A stretch of DNA of 64,000 nucleotides from positions 24,222,137-24,286,136 of the forward strand of contig JACMZG010001914.1 of assembly GCA_018340805.1 (NCBI GenBank), given 5' to 3'. Below the pieces are notes generated by a model. The model had not been told where the DNA came from. It searched no databases and saw nothing but the letters and a program-made list of their open reading frames with translations. A program made the translations under genes and the position numbers. This document shows, in pieces, positions 1 to 12,300 of this stretch; the first letter of the stretch is position 1; each line of letters opens with the position of its first letter. The stretch is from Microvelia longipes. Its lineage: Eukaryota; Arthropoda; Insecta; Hemiptera; Veliidae.

Positions 1-1421
1 CAGTATTTTTTATAAAAAAAATTATATAAGAAAATTACATAAATTTTATATGTAATTTTAAAATTTATTTTTTTGTTTAAACAATTTTGTATAAACATCA
101 ATAAGAACTTAGATTGGCTATTCCTATGGCATTTGACAGTTGTATTCCGCTCTTCATTAGATACAAATGCCTCTATATAGGTTCATTTCTGTAACTTACA
201 TGTTTTATACGTTATATTCAAGAAAAGTCAAATAGGGACAATTCCCATCCTTATATTTTTGTAGTTCTTACAAATCAGAATAAAAATAAAACCATAATTC
301 TAGTCTGGCGTTGGGCTGTCCAGGCCCAACTTCAAGAAAGAATCTAAGGGTCCACAAAATAGGATAAAAATCCTAAAACTTAAATAAAATTTTGTGCTCC
401 AACAAAATAAGCAACTATTTAAATATTGTAAGCAAATATTAGTTTACTATTCTAGTCACACAAAACTCTGTAAGTTCGTGTTTTGTTAATTAATTTGGCC
501 ATTAATCCAAATTTAACAAAATACTAAGCCCGCAAAAAATAATTATTGTGGCGACGTTTTGGCCAAGCTGGCCATTATCATGCCTAAAAAAGGCCTTATT
601 TTTAGGCATGATTATGGCATAATAAATTTTTTACTATCCCGTTCTTGGACTATCAACATTAACAATCATTTGATTGGGATACAGCTCAACTTCTTGATTA
701 ATTATACATGTAAAAACATAGTTTTTTTAAAAAGAAAATATTGATATAAAATATGGAAATACAAAAAATATCATCTGACAAATATAAAACTAACCAAAAA
801 ATGAGCTGCTATACTTCCCCAATTTTAAAGTTGTTATACTATAAGTTGATTCATTATAAGAAGTTCTCTAGTTTAAATATATTTTACCTATGACTTGAGT
901 TGTAAATTAGGTTTTCACATGTAGCGACCTGGCCCCGTAGACACATTACTTCCCTAGGGACGTAAATAGAGTGCAGTGGCTGTATAGAGTTATCTATGCC
1001 GAATAAAATCAAAGTCACAGAACAAATTCTAAATAATGTAGGGAATAAAAAGATAATGTGTACAAAAAAAAATGAAAACCCCACTACAATCATTATTAAC
1101 ATCCCTTCAAATTGTAACTTCTCATTTCCATCATCATTAACAAATTTTAAAAATTAATACAAAATTTATTTCACTTATTATTTAAGTCATAGGGATTGAA
1201 GAATTTCAGCTCTCGTATTATCAATTTTAGTTATCTCCCTCAGCAAAGCCTCAGGAGGTAATTAGTTTACCTCCCTCGGCCTTACAGCCTCGGGTGATAA
1301 TGAAAACTTGGCCTTGAGCTGTAAAACTTTCTTCTCTCCCTTGCTGTGTAAATAACTATAACAAACCCGACAAATATATAACAAATATATTTAACATAAC
1401 CAACAAATTTATGCAACTTAC
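1..1421. other. VPS41 intron 5, part
   Basis: AT-rich non-coding DNA. The only structure noted is a short palindromic patch at about 1205-1330, rich in CTCCCTC/GCCTC motifs. A similar patch, sharing ACCTCCCTCGGC, is at 60065-60095. No splice-bounded coding segment was found. Confidence 0.6.
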
Positions 1422-1632
1422 TGAGTATTGCGTTGCCATTTAATAAGACCAAGTGATTTCCTAGCAACAATGTCATAGACTCTAAAACCTAATAGAGTAG
1501 CCCAAGCTACCAGTTCTCCAACAGGGTTCCATTTAATAGATTTGACTCCACCCTCGTGACTAGCATCGGCTAAAACTGTACATTTAGTCCTTGAAAATAA
1601 AGTCTTTTCATACAGAGATAACTTTTCATCAC
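1422..1632 (-). CDS. VPS41: VPS41 exon 5
   Basis: 211 bp, acceptor TATAG, donor GTAAGT at 1421. Encodes GDEKLSLYEK, then EGGVKSIKWNPVGELVAWAT and VYDIVARKSL, ending after QRNT plus two bases. The next exon lies outside the window; the 1.4 kb to the left contains no recognisable continuation. Confidence 0.92.
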
Positions 1633-4600
1633 CTATAAATATACAAATATAACCAAAATATAAATGGACAAATAAAACCAAAATTAAAAGTTGAGTTATG
1701 AAACTAACAACAGCAACAGGTATTATATGAACTACCAGAGCATAAAGTCATAGATCAAATTAAGATATCAAATTTCATTAAAACCAGTTATTCTCCAATA
1801 TTAATTTTAAATCTGCTTATAACACTACTGTAAACTGTAGTTGATATTTTAAAAATAATTTAAGGAATACATTGTAATAGCTTTTGCCACTTCTACAGGT
1901 CAACACCCAAGAACAGTAAAAGTCTAAATGTTAAGGAATGGTTATTAAAAACTTTCGCTACTTCCACAGGTAAACAACCAAAAGCAGTAAAAGTCTGAAA
2001 TGTTAAGGAATAGTTTTTAAAAGCTTTCGCAACTTCCACAGGTAAACAACCAAAAGTAGTAAAAGTCTGAAATGTTAAGCAATGGTTTTTAAAAGCTTTC
2101 GCTACTTCCACAGGTAAACAACCAAAAGGTAGTAGGTCTGAAATGTTAAGGAATGGTTTTTAAAAGCTTTCGCTACTTCCACAGGTAAACAACCAAAAGG
2201 AGTAAAAGGTCTGAAATGTTAAGGAATGGTTTTTAAAAGCTTTCGCTACTTTAAAACCAAAGGAGTAAAAGTCTGAAAATGTTAAGGAAGGTTTTAAAAG
2301 CTTTCGCTACTTCTACAGGTAACAACAAAAGTAGTAAAGGTCTGAAATGTTAAGGAATGGTTTTTAAAAGCTTTCGCTACTTCCACAGGTAAACAACCAA
2401 AAGGAGTAAAAGTCTGAAATGTTAAGGAATGGTTTTTAAAAGCTTTCGCTACTTCCACAGGTAAACAACCAAAAGTAGTAAAAGTCTGAAATGTTAAGCA
2501 ATGGTTTTTAAAAGCTTTCGCTACTTCCACAGGTAAACAACCAAAAGTAGTAAAGGTCTGAAATGTTAAGGAATGGTTTTTAAAAGCTTTCGCTACTTCC
2601 ACAGGTAAACAACCAAAAGGAGTAAAAGTCTGAAATGTTAAGGAATGGTTTTTAAAAGCTTTCGCTACTTCCACAGGTAAACAACCAAAAGGAGTAAAAG
2701 TCTGATATGTTAAGGAATGGTTTTTAAAGCTTTCGCTACTTCCACAGGTAAACAACCAAAAGTAGTAAAAGTCTGAAATGTTAAGGAAAGGTTTTTAAAA
2801 GCTTTCGCTACTTCCACAGGTAAACAACCAAAAGGAGTAAAAGTCTGAAATGTTAAGGAAAGTTTTTAAAAGCTTTCGCTACTTCTACAGGTAAACACCA
2901 AAAGCAGTAAAAGTCTGAAATGTTAAGGAAAGGTTTTTTAAAAGCTTTCGCTACTTCTACAGGTAAACAACCAAAAGGAGTAAAAGTCTGAAATGTTAAG
3001 GAAAGGTTTTTAAAAGCTTTCGCTACTTCTACAGGTAACAAAACCAAAAGCAGTAAAAGTCTGAAATGTTAAGGAAAGGTTTTTAAAAGCTTTCGCTACT
3101 TCTACAGGTAAAAAACCAAAAGCAGTAAAAGTCTGAAATGTTAAGGAAAGGTTTTTAAAAGCTTTCGCTACTTCTACAGGTAAACAACCAAAAGGGTAAA
3201 AGTCTGAAATGTTAAGGAAAGGTTTTTAAAAGCTTTCGCTACTTCTACAGGTAAACAACCAAAAGGAGTAAAAGTCTGAAATGTTAAGGAAAGGTTTTTA
3301 AAAGCTTTCGCTACTTCTACAGGTAAACAACCAAAAGCAGTAAAAGTCTGAAATGTTAAGGAAAGGTTTGTAAAAGCTTTCGCTACTTCTACAGGTAAAC
3401 AACCAAAAGCAGTAAAAGTCTGAAATGTTAAGGAAAGGTTTTTAAAAGCTTTCGCTACTTCTACAGGTAAACAACCAAAAGGGTAAAAGTCGGAACAAAT
3501 AAGGAACAGTGCTAATGAATAGTTGATAAGTATAGGTCTGGAATAAGTCTAAATTTAACTTTAATTCCAGCACAATTTTTAAATAAAACAAATAAGAGAT
3601 AAGTACCTGTAATAAATCTGCGACCTGATCCAGGTTTAAAATAAAATGGGTCAATAGCTATAGCTCTGACAAGTCTTCCAACAACCATATCTCGGTGATT
3701 CTCGCTTGAATACAACCCGTAAATGAACACCTATAAAAATTTATCAGATAAAAATAAATAAACTGAGTAGAATGGAATGGTTAATGTCATGAAGATTAAG
3801 GTCTTCTTGTCATTTCTGTCAATGCAGATGATAAAACTGACATTTCACTTCCACAGAGGGATGCATCTTTAGGGATCTAGGTCATCATGAATGCAAACAC
3901 AATGAGCAACAAAAAAATGGAAGATTGGAAAAGAGGGTTGCCCTATTCATAGCTGTCTCTGACCTTGTTATTAAGGACACAGATTGTAGCCCAGAGAAAG
4001 GATAGAAGAGTTCAAAAAGCGTTCTTGCTAGTAAGACGTAATCCATTTGAAGGTCACGTGAGAGTGTATAGCTTGGTATGATAACTGATGGAGGATGACT
4101 GTTTGATGATGTAATCGGTGGGGTTTCATGAGTGAAGTAATCGTAGGTTGAGATTAGTTAATGGAACCATGGAGTTACCCATTGAGAAGGCAAGCAGTGT
4201 CCAAATATTGGAGATCTTCAACCCTATGTCCTGTTAGTTATTCTTATCCCTAGCAATCTCTAAGGATTCTCTGAAGAGTCCATCTCAATATTAAGAAACA
4301 TTTGCTAATACCTTGGTTTTATATATGGTTAGTACTTTGCGAATGATCTACAATCACGGACAGATCTATGGAGTGTTTGATATGCGCAGCTACACACATA
4401 CATATAAATCTACCTGTCCCTTCAATCAAGACTTTGCCACAACTCCAAGGGATCTTATAGGCACTAGTTTTTTTTGAGAGAGGATCTTTAAAACTTCTAA
4501 AGAGGAAACTAGTGGTGGAGCACACATTGAAAATATACCCAATGATCTTGTATGCAAGGACCTAGCTAACAATATTCCATACTTCTTTTGACATATGTAG

Positions 4601-7600
4601 ATAGGGTTTTCACTTGTGAACAGGAAAACTAGCTACACTCTTTGTTCTTGAAGACAAGTTCAGAGACAGTTATAAATAGTGTAAACACATCTCTAATCTT
4701 CAGTTCAGTTGTGTAGTTGTGTTCAGAGCATTGTGTTTACATCCTTGATGTCATACATTGCAAAAGGTACCTAATACTGTGGAAGCAAAATAACTGATTT
4801 ATCATTTACATTGAGGTCACCACCGGGATGACATTAATCTTAAAACACACAAGCTGTCTCATTAGCAATTTTTTTTCTAAATAAAATTTGCTGAAAGATT
4901 TAATGATTAAGTAAGAAAAAAAAATATTTAGATTTTTTAATACCTGTAAGATAGCTTGTTTTAACAAGTGTATAGTGTGGTCCAAATGGTGACAGATTTA
5001 ACAATAATTAATTACTGAACATATTTACAATAATTAATTAATTTTCTTAGGTTTTCTTTCATTTGAAGCTCTATATAATTAATCCTTAAAACATTACTGT
5101 GCAACTAACATTTACATCAATAAAATTAATAAATGTAATTTTTACCTTTCCATCATCTGAGCAGCTGGCAATATAATCTCCTTTAAGATCAATACTGATT
5201 TGATTAACAGCAACAGAATGAGCAAGTAAAGCCTTACTAACGGGTTCCTTCCCTTCTACTTCATCTTTTATAATTGAATTGCCCTGCATATCCAGTAAAT
5301 ATATAGCTCCCCAAACTGTCCCAATACAAATGAACTAAAGAATAAAATAAAAAAAAGTAAATAAAAGAATATATTTTTTATTCCATTTATAAATGGAAAA
5401 TTAATAAGAGAGTTAGAGAGAGGCTGTTATCCACAGCACAAGACTAATGCCTTAAAGTGGATAATAATCCGTTAATAATTTTTCTTTTGTATAGCATATC
5501 TTTTTAGTTAATTCTGTAATTTTTATAAGAATCTTTTAATTTTATAATAAAAAATAAAGGATATTTTATTTAAAAAAAAATATACCAATAATCAATTAAA
5601 ATACGTATTCATATTGTAAGAGCTCATGAAAATCATTGGGTGCATATGCCTATTATGTACATGTTGGGATGTTCAACATATAAATTAAAAGAAAAAATAT
5701 GACATCACTTGTATTCCCTAATATATTATATGGTTCCTAACTTGGTCACTGTCTGTAAAAGTGGGTAATAAGTTATAGACAACTCAGATGAGTATGGCTA
5801 GAAGTATGTACAACATAAAGTGAACCGACAGAGTTACTAACAAGGCTATAATGAAAGCAACCAAGATCAGAATCTTCAAAAAGAAGCTCACCACGCAAAA
5901 TGGTGATGGGCCGGCCACCTAGTAAGGTGGTCCAAGCTGACAACTGAGTGAATCTCCAGAGATTCTAGAAGAAGATGAGGAAGACACATACTAAGATGGA
6001 GAGAAGAAATTTGTAACAGAGTGGGGGAAATGATAATTGGGACAAATCAACCTAACTGACTTCTTTAATTCTCAATGGAAAGGCTTCTGTCCTGAAAATA
6101 ATACTAAAACTAAACTGTATTGAGACAAAATAAATCTAAATTAAGAATTATACAAAGTATTTATATTTACATTTTTTATGAAACGGATTCATTTATTTCA
6201 AATAAATTACAAGATTCTATTTTTTAAAATAAATGAATGTATTAAAATAATAAATTTAATACAATTTTAAATATAAAGAGTTTTAACAAATTTAAGGCCT
6301 TTTCCAGGTTTTCAAGAATAAAATGAAATTTAAGGCTATTTCCAGGTTTTTAAGAGTGAAATGAAATGCAAGACTTTTTCCAGTTTTTTAAGTGTAAAAT
6401 GAAATTCAAGGCTTTTTCCAGGTTTCCAAGGGTAAAATTAAATTCAAGGCTTCAATCAAGGTTTTTAAGTTTTTTAAAGTTGGTAAACACCCTGTCTTAA
6501 AGATATTTCCAAGAAGGTAAAGGATGTGACATTGGTATATTTGTATTTAAAACATCTTCATGACATTTTAAGGTACAAATTTATTATAAAGTTAGAATTT
6601 TCCAAATTTATTAAACTTTAAAACGGATAAAAGACATGCTGATAGCTACTTCTTCAAAAAGTTTTAATGTAGTACAACTGACTAGTCAATAAATGCTGAA
6701 AGGCCGAGAGGAACACATTTGACATACCATGTAGTGTTACATGAATTTTTAAAAGGCTTTTTGTTATGACATGCTACCCACTATCACTTGTTTTGATGAA
6801 CATTTTACATCATATTTTTTATTTATTTCATAAATAAAAATTCATTTTTTGATATAGTATTATTAATCTACTTACTAATACCCTTAAGAACACAGAATAG
6901 TTTTCATTTGCAACAGCGCCATTTGAAAGATTCTTTTAATTTAAGGCTATGTACCGTAAACACGAAAAGTTACTTAAATTTCATGTAGTGTAAGAATAAA
7001 ATATTGTCAGCAGAAACTAAAACTATTTTACCCAAATATACACATACTTACACTTGATCCTCAACTTTTACAAGAAAAGGATGCATTTGATGAATAATTT
7101 TTGTAAATGCTAATGTTTTAATTATGAAACAGAAGTCACAATTAATATGTTTCATTCTTTAATAATTAGTATTTACAAAAATTATAACAAATGTTTACTC
7201 TTTTTTTGGAAAAGTTTGATATCAAGTGAATAGATGTATGAGTTTGGGTGAAAAATTGTTCCATATTTTATTCTTTTACTATATGTAATTTGTATAAATC
7301 TTTATTTCTATGACTTGGAGATTAAATTTTAAAAAATTAGATCATAAATTTGGTTAAAATATAAAAATTTAAAGCCTTTTAAAAACAAAAAAAGAATTTT
7401 CAAGAGGTGCCTATAAAATATGTTCATTGAATTAAGCTAATCACTTCTAGAAATGACATGATAACAAATTAGAAGTGTCTCAGCACAAAATATGCTACAC
7501 AAGATGCATTGTTATACAAAAATAGTTTAATTAAATGTATTTATTAATCACAGTGTTACATATACTCGTAAGTAACAATAAAATGGTATACCTGGGGTGC

Positions 7601-9320
7601 TCTTGGCTACACATATGTAACATTCAACTTTTACCGCCCCAAAAATTCACCAATGCTATTATAAAGCAACCTTTTACTTTATTTCCATTCAGCATCATGT
7701 TATAAGTCTAGTATATCACTTATAACTAAAAATTGTAAAATATAACCACACCAGTGACAGAAGGTATAATTAAAAATAATTGGAGGCAGTAGAATGATGA
7801 TGCTAATAACATGAGGTTGGTTTATAGAAAATGATTAAAATACAGTCGGACCTCTATATAACGAACTTAAAGGTTCAAGTGAAAAAATTCGTTATATAGA
7901 AATTTCGTTGTATAGAAATTGAAAAAATAAATAACTGTACTATTTTATGATATTTTAATGGATATATAGGATGAATAATAACCTCGCAGTTGCATATTCA
8001 CCAGCTTTTTCTTTATTAGCGTCTGTCACAGGCATACTTTTGTCCTTAACATTGTCACCCACTGTAAAATTGCGTCATCAATATCTTCATACTTGCATTC
8101 TCGAGAACTTTTTTTTAAATCGCCACTCGTTTCGTATAACTTAAGTATAGATTCCCTATTTTTTAAAATTGTTGATATAGAACTAGGAGCGATTTTATAC
8201 TTTCAGAGACAAGTTTTTGTTTTGACTCCTTGTCAGAAGTCTTTTTAATAAATTAATTTTTTTCCGAAAGGGACAGCGATTTCCTTTTTGACATTATAAT
8301 AAACTCGATTTACAAACAAATAAAAGTTCACAAACGAACTGGTCAGACCGAATACCAAATTAAATGAAAGATTTTTAGTTCTATGCTGTGTTAATCCTAA
8401 TTTCATAGAAATTGTAAAGAAAGAGTTCGCAAATTAAATGAGCAGGGTGAGAATCATAAATAATTGTTTTGGGAAATTACAGAAATACAGAAGTGCCGTT
8501 TTGGTCAATTCCTTGAAAGTTTGCGGGTCTTGTTTTTATCTTTATTTCTGGAAATTTTGTTCGTTATATAGAAATTTTTTTCGTTCAATAGAAACACTTT
8601 TAAACACAAAATTCAAGCGATTAAAAAATCGTTACATAGAGACTTTCGTTGGTATAGAAGTTTCGTTATATGGAGGTCCGACTGTAGTTATAACTCAGTA
8701 AAAGAAGGTTAAAACTAATTATAAAATAAGAAAAAAATGATTATATCTCCAACAGCCTCTATGTCATGTTTTATTGAAAGTTGCCTTGTAATTGTAACAT
8801 ATATGTAGGCATGGGCACTGACAGTTTTAAATTTTTATAAGGAATGCAATATAAAAATGAAACAAGCATAGAAGCTTTTTGCTATGCCTGGCAGGGTATT
8901 TTTCATACAAATAATGATATAAATTCAACACAATGGTAAGAAAAACTAAGGGTGACAATAGATTACTGAAGGAGACAGACAACTAAGATAAGATAATTGT
9001 AAAAATAGAAACATTTTAATTCAAAACAACTCCTTATTAACTTAATAGACAACTAAAGTGAATAGTAAAAAGTAAATGTCACCTAAATGGGTAATAGATT
9101 GATGACTTAAAATCATACCTGGCTGTTAAACTCAAAATCACTTTTTTTATTTATTTTCCATTTGTCATTTATATCAATCCTGTTTGTTCTTCTTCTCCCT
9201 AATTTTCGAAGACAAAGTGAGCTTATAAGGGTGGGGTCATAGAGGGAGGTAGGAGTGGGGGTGGTTTTTTTGGAAGGAGAGGCTCAATATTATCATATAT
9301 AAATCAATATGTATATATTA

Positions 9321-9353
<33 letters not shown>

Positions 9354-12300
9354 ATTATNNNNNNNNNNNNNNNNNNNNNNNNNNNNNNNNNNNNNNNNNN
9401 NNNNNNNNNNNNNNNNNNNNNNNNNNNNNNNNNNNNNNNNNNNNNNNNNNNNNNNNNNNNNNNNNNNNNNNNNNNNNNNNNNNNNNNNNNNNNNNNNNNN
9501 NNNNNNNNNNNNNNNNNNNNNNNNNNNNNNNNNNNNNNNNNNNNNNNNNNNNNNNNNNNNNNNNNNNNNNNNNNNNNNNNNNNNNNNNNNNNNNNNNNNN
9601 NNNNNNNNNNNNNNNNNNNNNNNNNNNNNNNNNNNNNNNNNNNNNNNNNNNNNNNNNNNNNNNNNNNNNNNNNNNNNNNNNNNNNNNNNNNNNNNNNNNN
9701 NNNNNNNNNNNNNNNNNNNNNNNNNNNNNNNNNNNNNNNNNNNNNNNNNNNNNNNNNNNNNNNNNNNNNNNNNNNNNNNNNNNNNNNNNNNNNNNNNNNN
9801 NNNNNNNNNNNNNNNNNNNNNNNNNNNNNNNNNNNNNNNNNNNNNNNNNNNNNNNNNNNNNNNNNNNNNNNNNNNNNNNNNNNNNNNNNNNNNNNNNNNN
9901 NNNNNNNNNNNNNNNNNNNNNNNNNNNNNNNNNNNNNNNNNNNNNNNNNNNNNNNNNNNNNNNNNNNNNNNNNNNNNNNNNNNNNNNNNNNNNNNNNNNN
10001 NNNNNNNNNNNNNNNNNNNNNNNNNNNNNNNNNNNNNNNNNNNNNNNNNNNNNNNNNNNNNNNNNNNNNNNNNNNNNNNNNNNNNNNNNNNNNNNNNNNN
10101 NNNNNNNNNNNNNNNNNNNNNNNNNNNNNNNNNNNNNNNNNNNNNNNNNNNNNNNNNNNNNNNNNNNNNNNNNNNNNNNNNNNNNNNNNNNNNNNNNNNN
10201 NNNNNNNNNNNNNNNNNNNNNNNNNNNNNNNNNNNNNNNNNNNNNNNNNNNNNNNNNNNNNNNNNNNNNNNNNNNNNNNNNNNNNNNNNNNNNNNNNNNN
10301 NNNNNNNNNNNNNNNNNNNNNNNNNNNNNNNNNNNNNNNNNNNNNNNNNNNNNNNNNNGTGACTACAATATCGAATACATTAAATGAATTTCCAAGTTTA
10401 TTATCATGTAATCAAACATGACTAATCCAAATTTTGAGAATGTTTTCAATTCTTAAATATTTGTAGCACAATTATAAACGATGTAACCAAATTATTTGGA
10501 TCGTTTAACTATTAATCACTTTCAAATTCCAAAAATTAATTTTTTCTTTGATTCCGATGGAACTAATTTAACATTTGTATTTGCATATTCATGCTGTGAT
10601 ATTTTACATCTTTGAATTCAATAACTGATCCATCTTCCTATTCGTGTTAAATCCCAAGAATTGAGCCTCTGAGAAAGTCTGAAACTCTAACCTCTAAATC
10701 ACAGCTGTTGATAATTATTTTCTTGGTCTTTCCCATCAATGCTTAATCGAAAATCTTTTTTTTTCATTTGGGAAACAGAAAAGTTTCCGTTTTTATTTCA
10801 ACATTTAAATATCTTAATCTTCCTAACTCTTTCCCATCAATAGTACCAAACTTGAATTTTAAAGGTATTGATCGAAAATATTTCAACATTATTTCCATCA
10901 ATTCGATGACCTGAAACTTAATAATCTTAAAATATCCGAAAAAAAACCTCAGAAAAACAGTTCTCAACTAGACATAAATTTGCTTAAATGTAATTAGAGG
11001 AACAATGAAATAATTTGCCATATTAGCAATATGCACTATTTTACGAACACCCAGGAAAATATATACTTAAGTTTGCAATCCATTAATTGAAGTATTATAG
11101 AACTGTTACACTTCATTCCATTGTAATATATTCATTAAAACTCCTCTGAGCAAACAACCTGCATTCCAAAGGATATTAATGAAATACAGTCATCGAATTA
11201 TGAAATTTAAATAGAAATAAACATGCACATATCTGAACCTCTACGTAACATTAAAAGAAAGCAAACGCACATGCAAGAGGAATTGATAAGAAAAACACTA
11301 ACAAAGATTTAAAACAAAGTATCTTTTCAAAGAACAATAGGATCCACAAGATTAATCTATTTTTCTGTACTATTTAACATTGTATACTATGTTCTCTAAA
11401 AGGTTGTTTAGTAGGTTATGTTGCATAAAATAAAATTGTACATAACATTAGTTTTTTTTCTTACCTTTGCCAACATAATGAACCCTATCAAAGTAAAAAC
11501 ATTGTTTCAGTAAAATAAAATGTAAAGTTTAAAAAATCTAGTAAATTTAATATAGGGCAGACACGAATCTAGATAAACAACAAAATGGCAAATGGTCCAA
11601 AGTTTGAAAACCTATGCTGCTAAAACAGGGATGGGCCACCTTTTTACTTGACAAAAGCTAAAAATTATTTTCCTGTTTCGTCTGTGTCCGATAGTAATTT
11701 TATTGGCTAATTTTTTGTTGTGTTTAGTTCTTTACATACATGCATCCAATAATAAGAAACAACGTTAATTAATGAAAATAAATAACGCTCATTTAAAATA
11801 AAATTTATTGTAATATATTTCGACGGATCAAAACCGTCATCATCAGACAAAAAATGAAATAAATGAACTATTCAGTTGTAATATTAAACAAGAGATTCAA
11901 CGTATTATACTTTAATTTCAAAAAAATATTTAGATTCATCGGCATTTCTTATTCAGTCAATAATTGGTTGAATCTTTGGTTTAAATATTACAATGGAATG
12001 CCTCAATTAATTTTGATTTTGTTGATAGATGACGGTTGATCCGTCGAAAATATATAACAATAAAATTTATTTAATGGCGTTCATTATTTTCATTAAGCAT
12101 TTGTGCGTTGTTTTTTTGCCTTTTTTATCAAACATAAATAATCTATGTCTTATTTGTATTTATAATAAATAAAACATTTATTTAATACATCTTTATAAAA
12201 ACCGTATGATTTACTTGACTCACCCCTTTCGATGTCACTGGTTGTCTATGTTAAAGTCCTCGAGGTACGAATGGAAACCTTTGCGGCGCCGAAAACGTTA

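Noticed and set aside
1880..3490. CRISPR-like array or a coding repeat protein
   Set aside because: Units are contiguous with no variable spacers, the genome is eukaryotic, and the array lies between two well-supported VPS41 exons. The open frame follows from a 72-bp unit.
9309..10421. Long open frame across the N gap
   Set aside because: It is made almost wholly of N, with a TA-repeat start; no real coding evidence.
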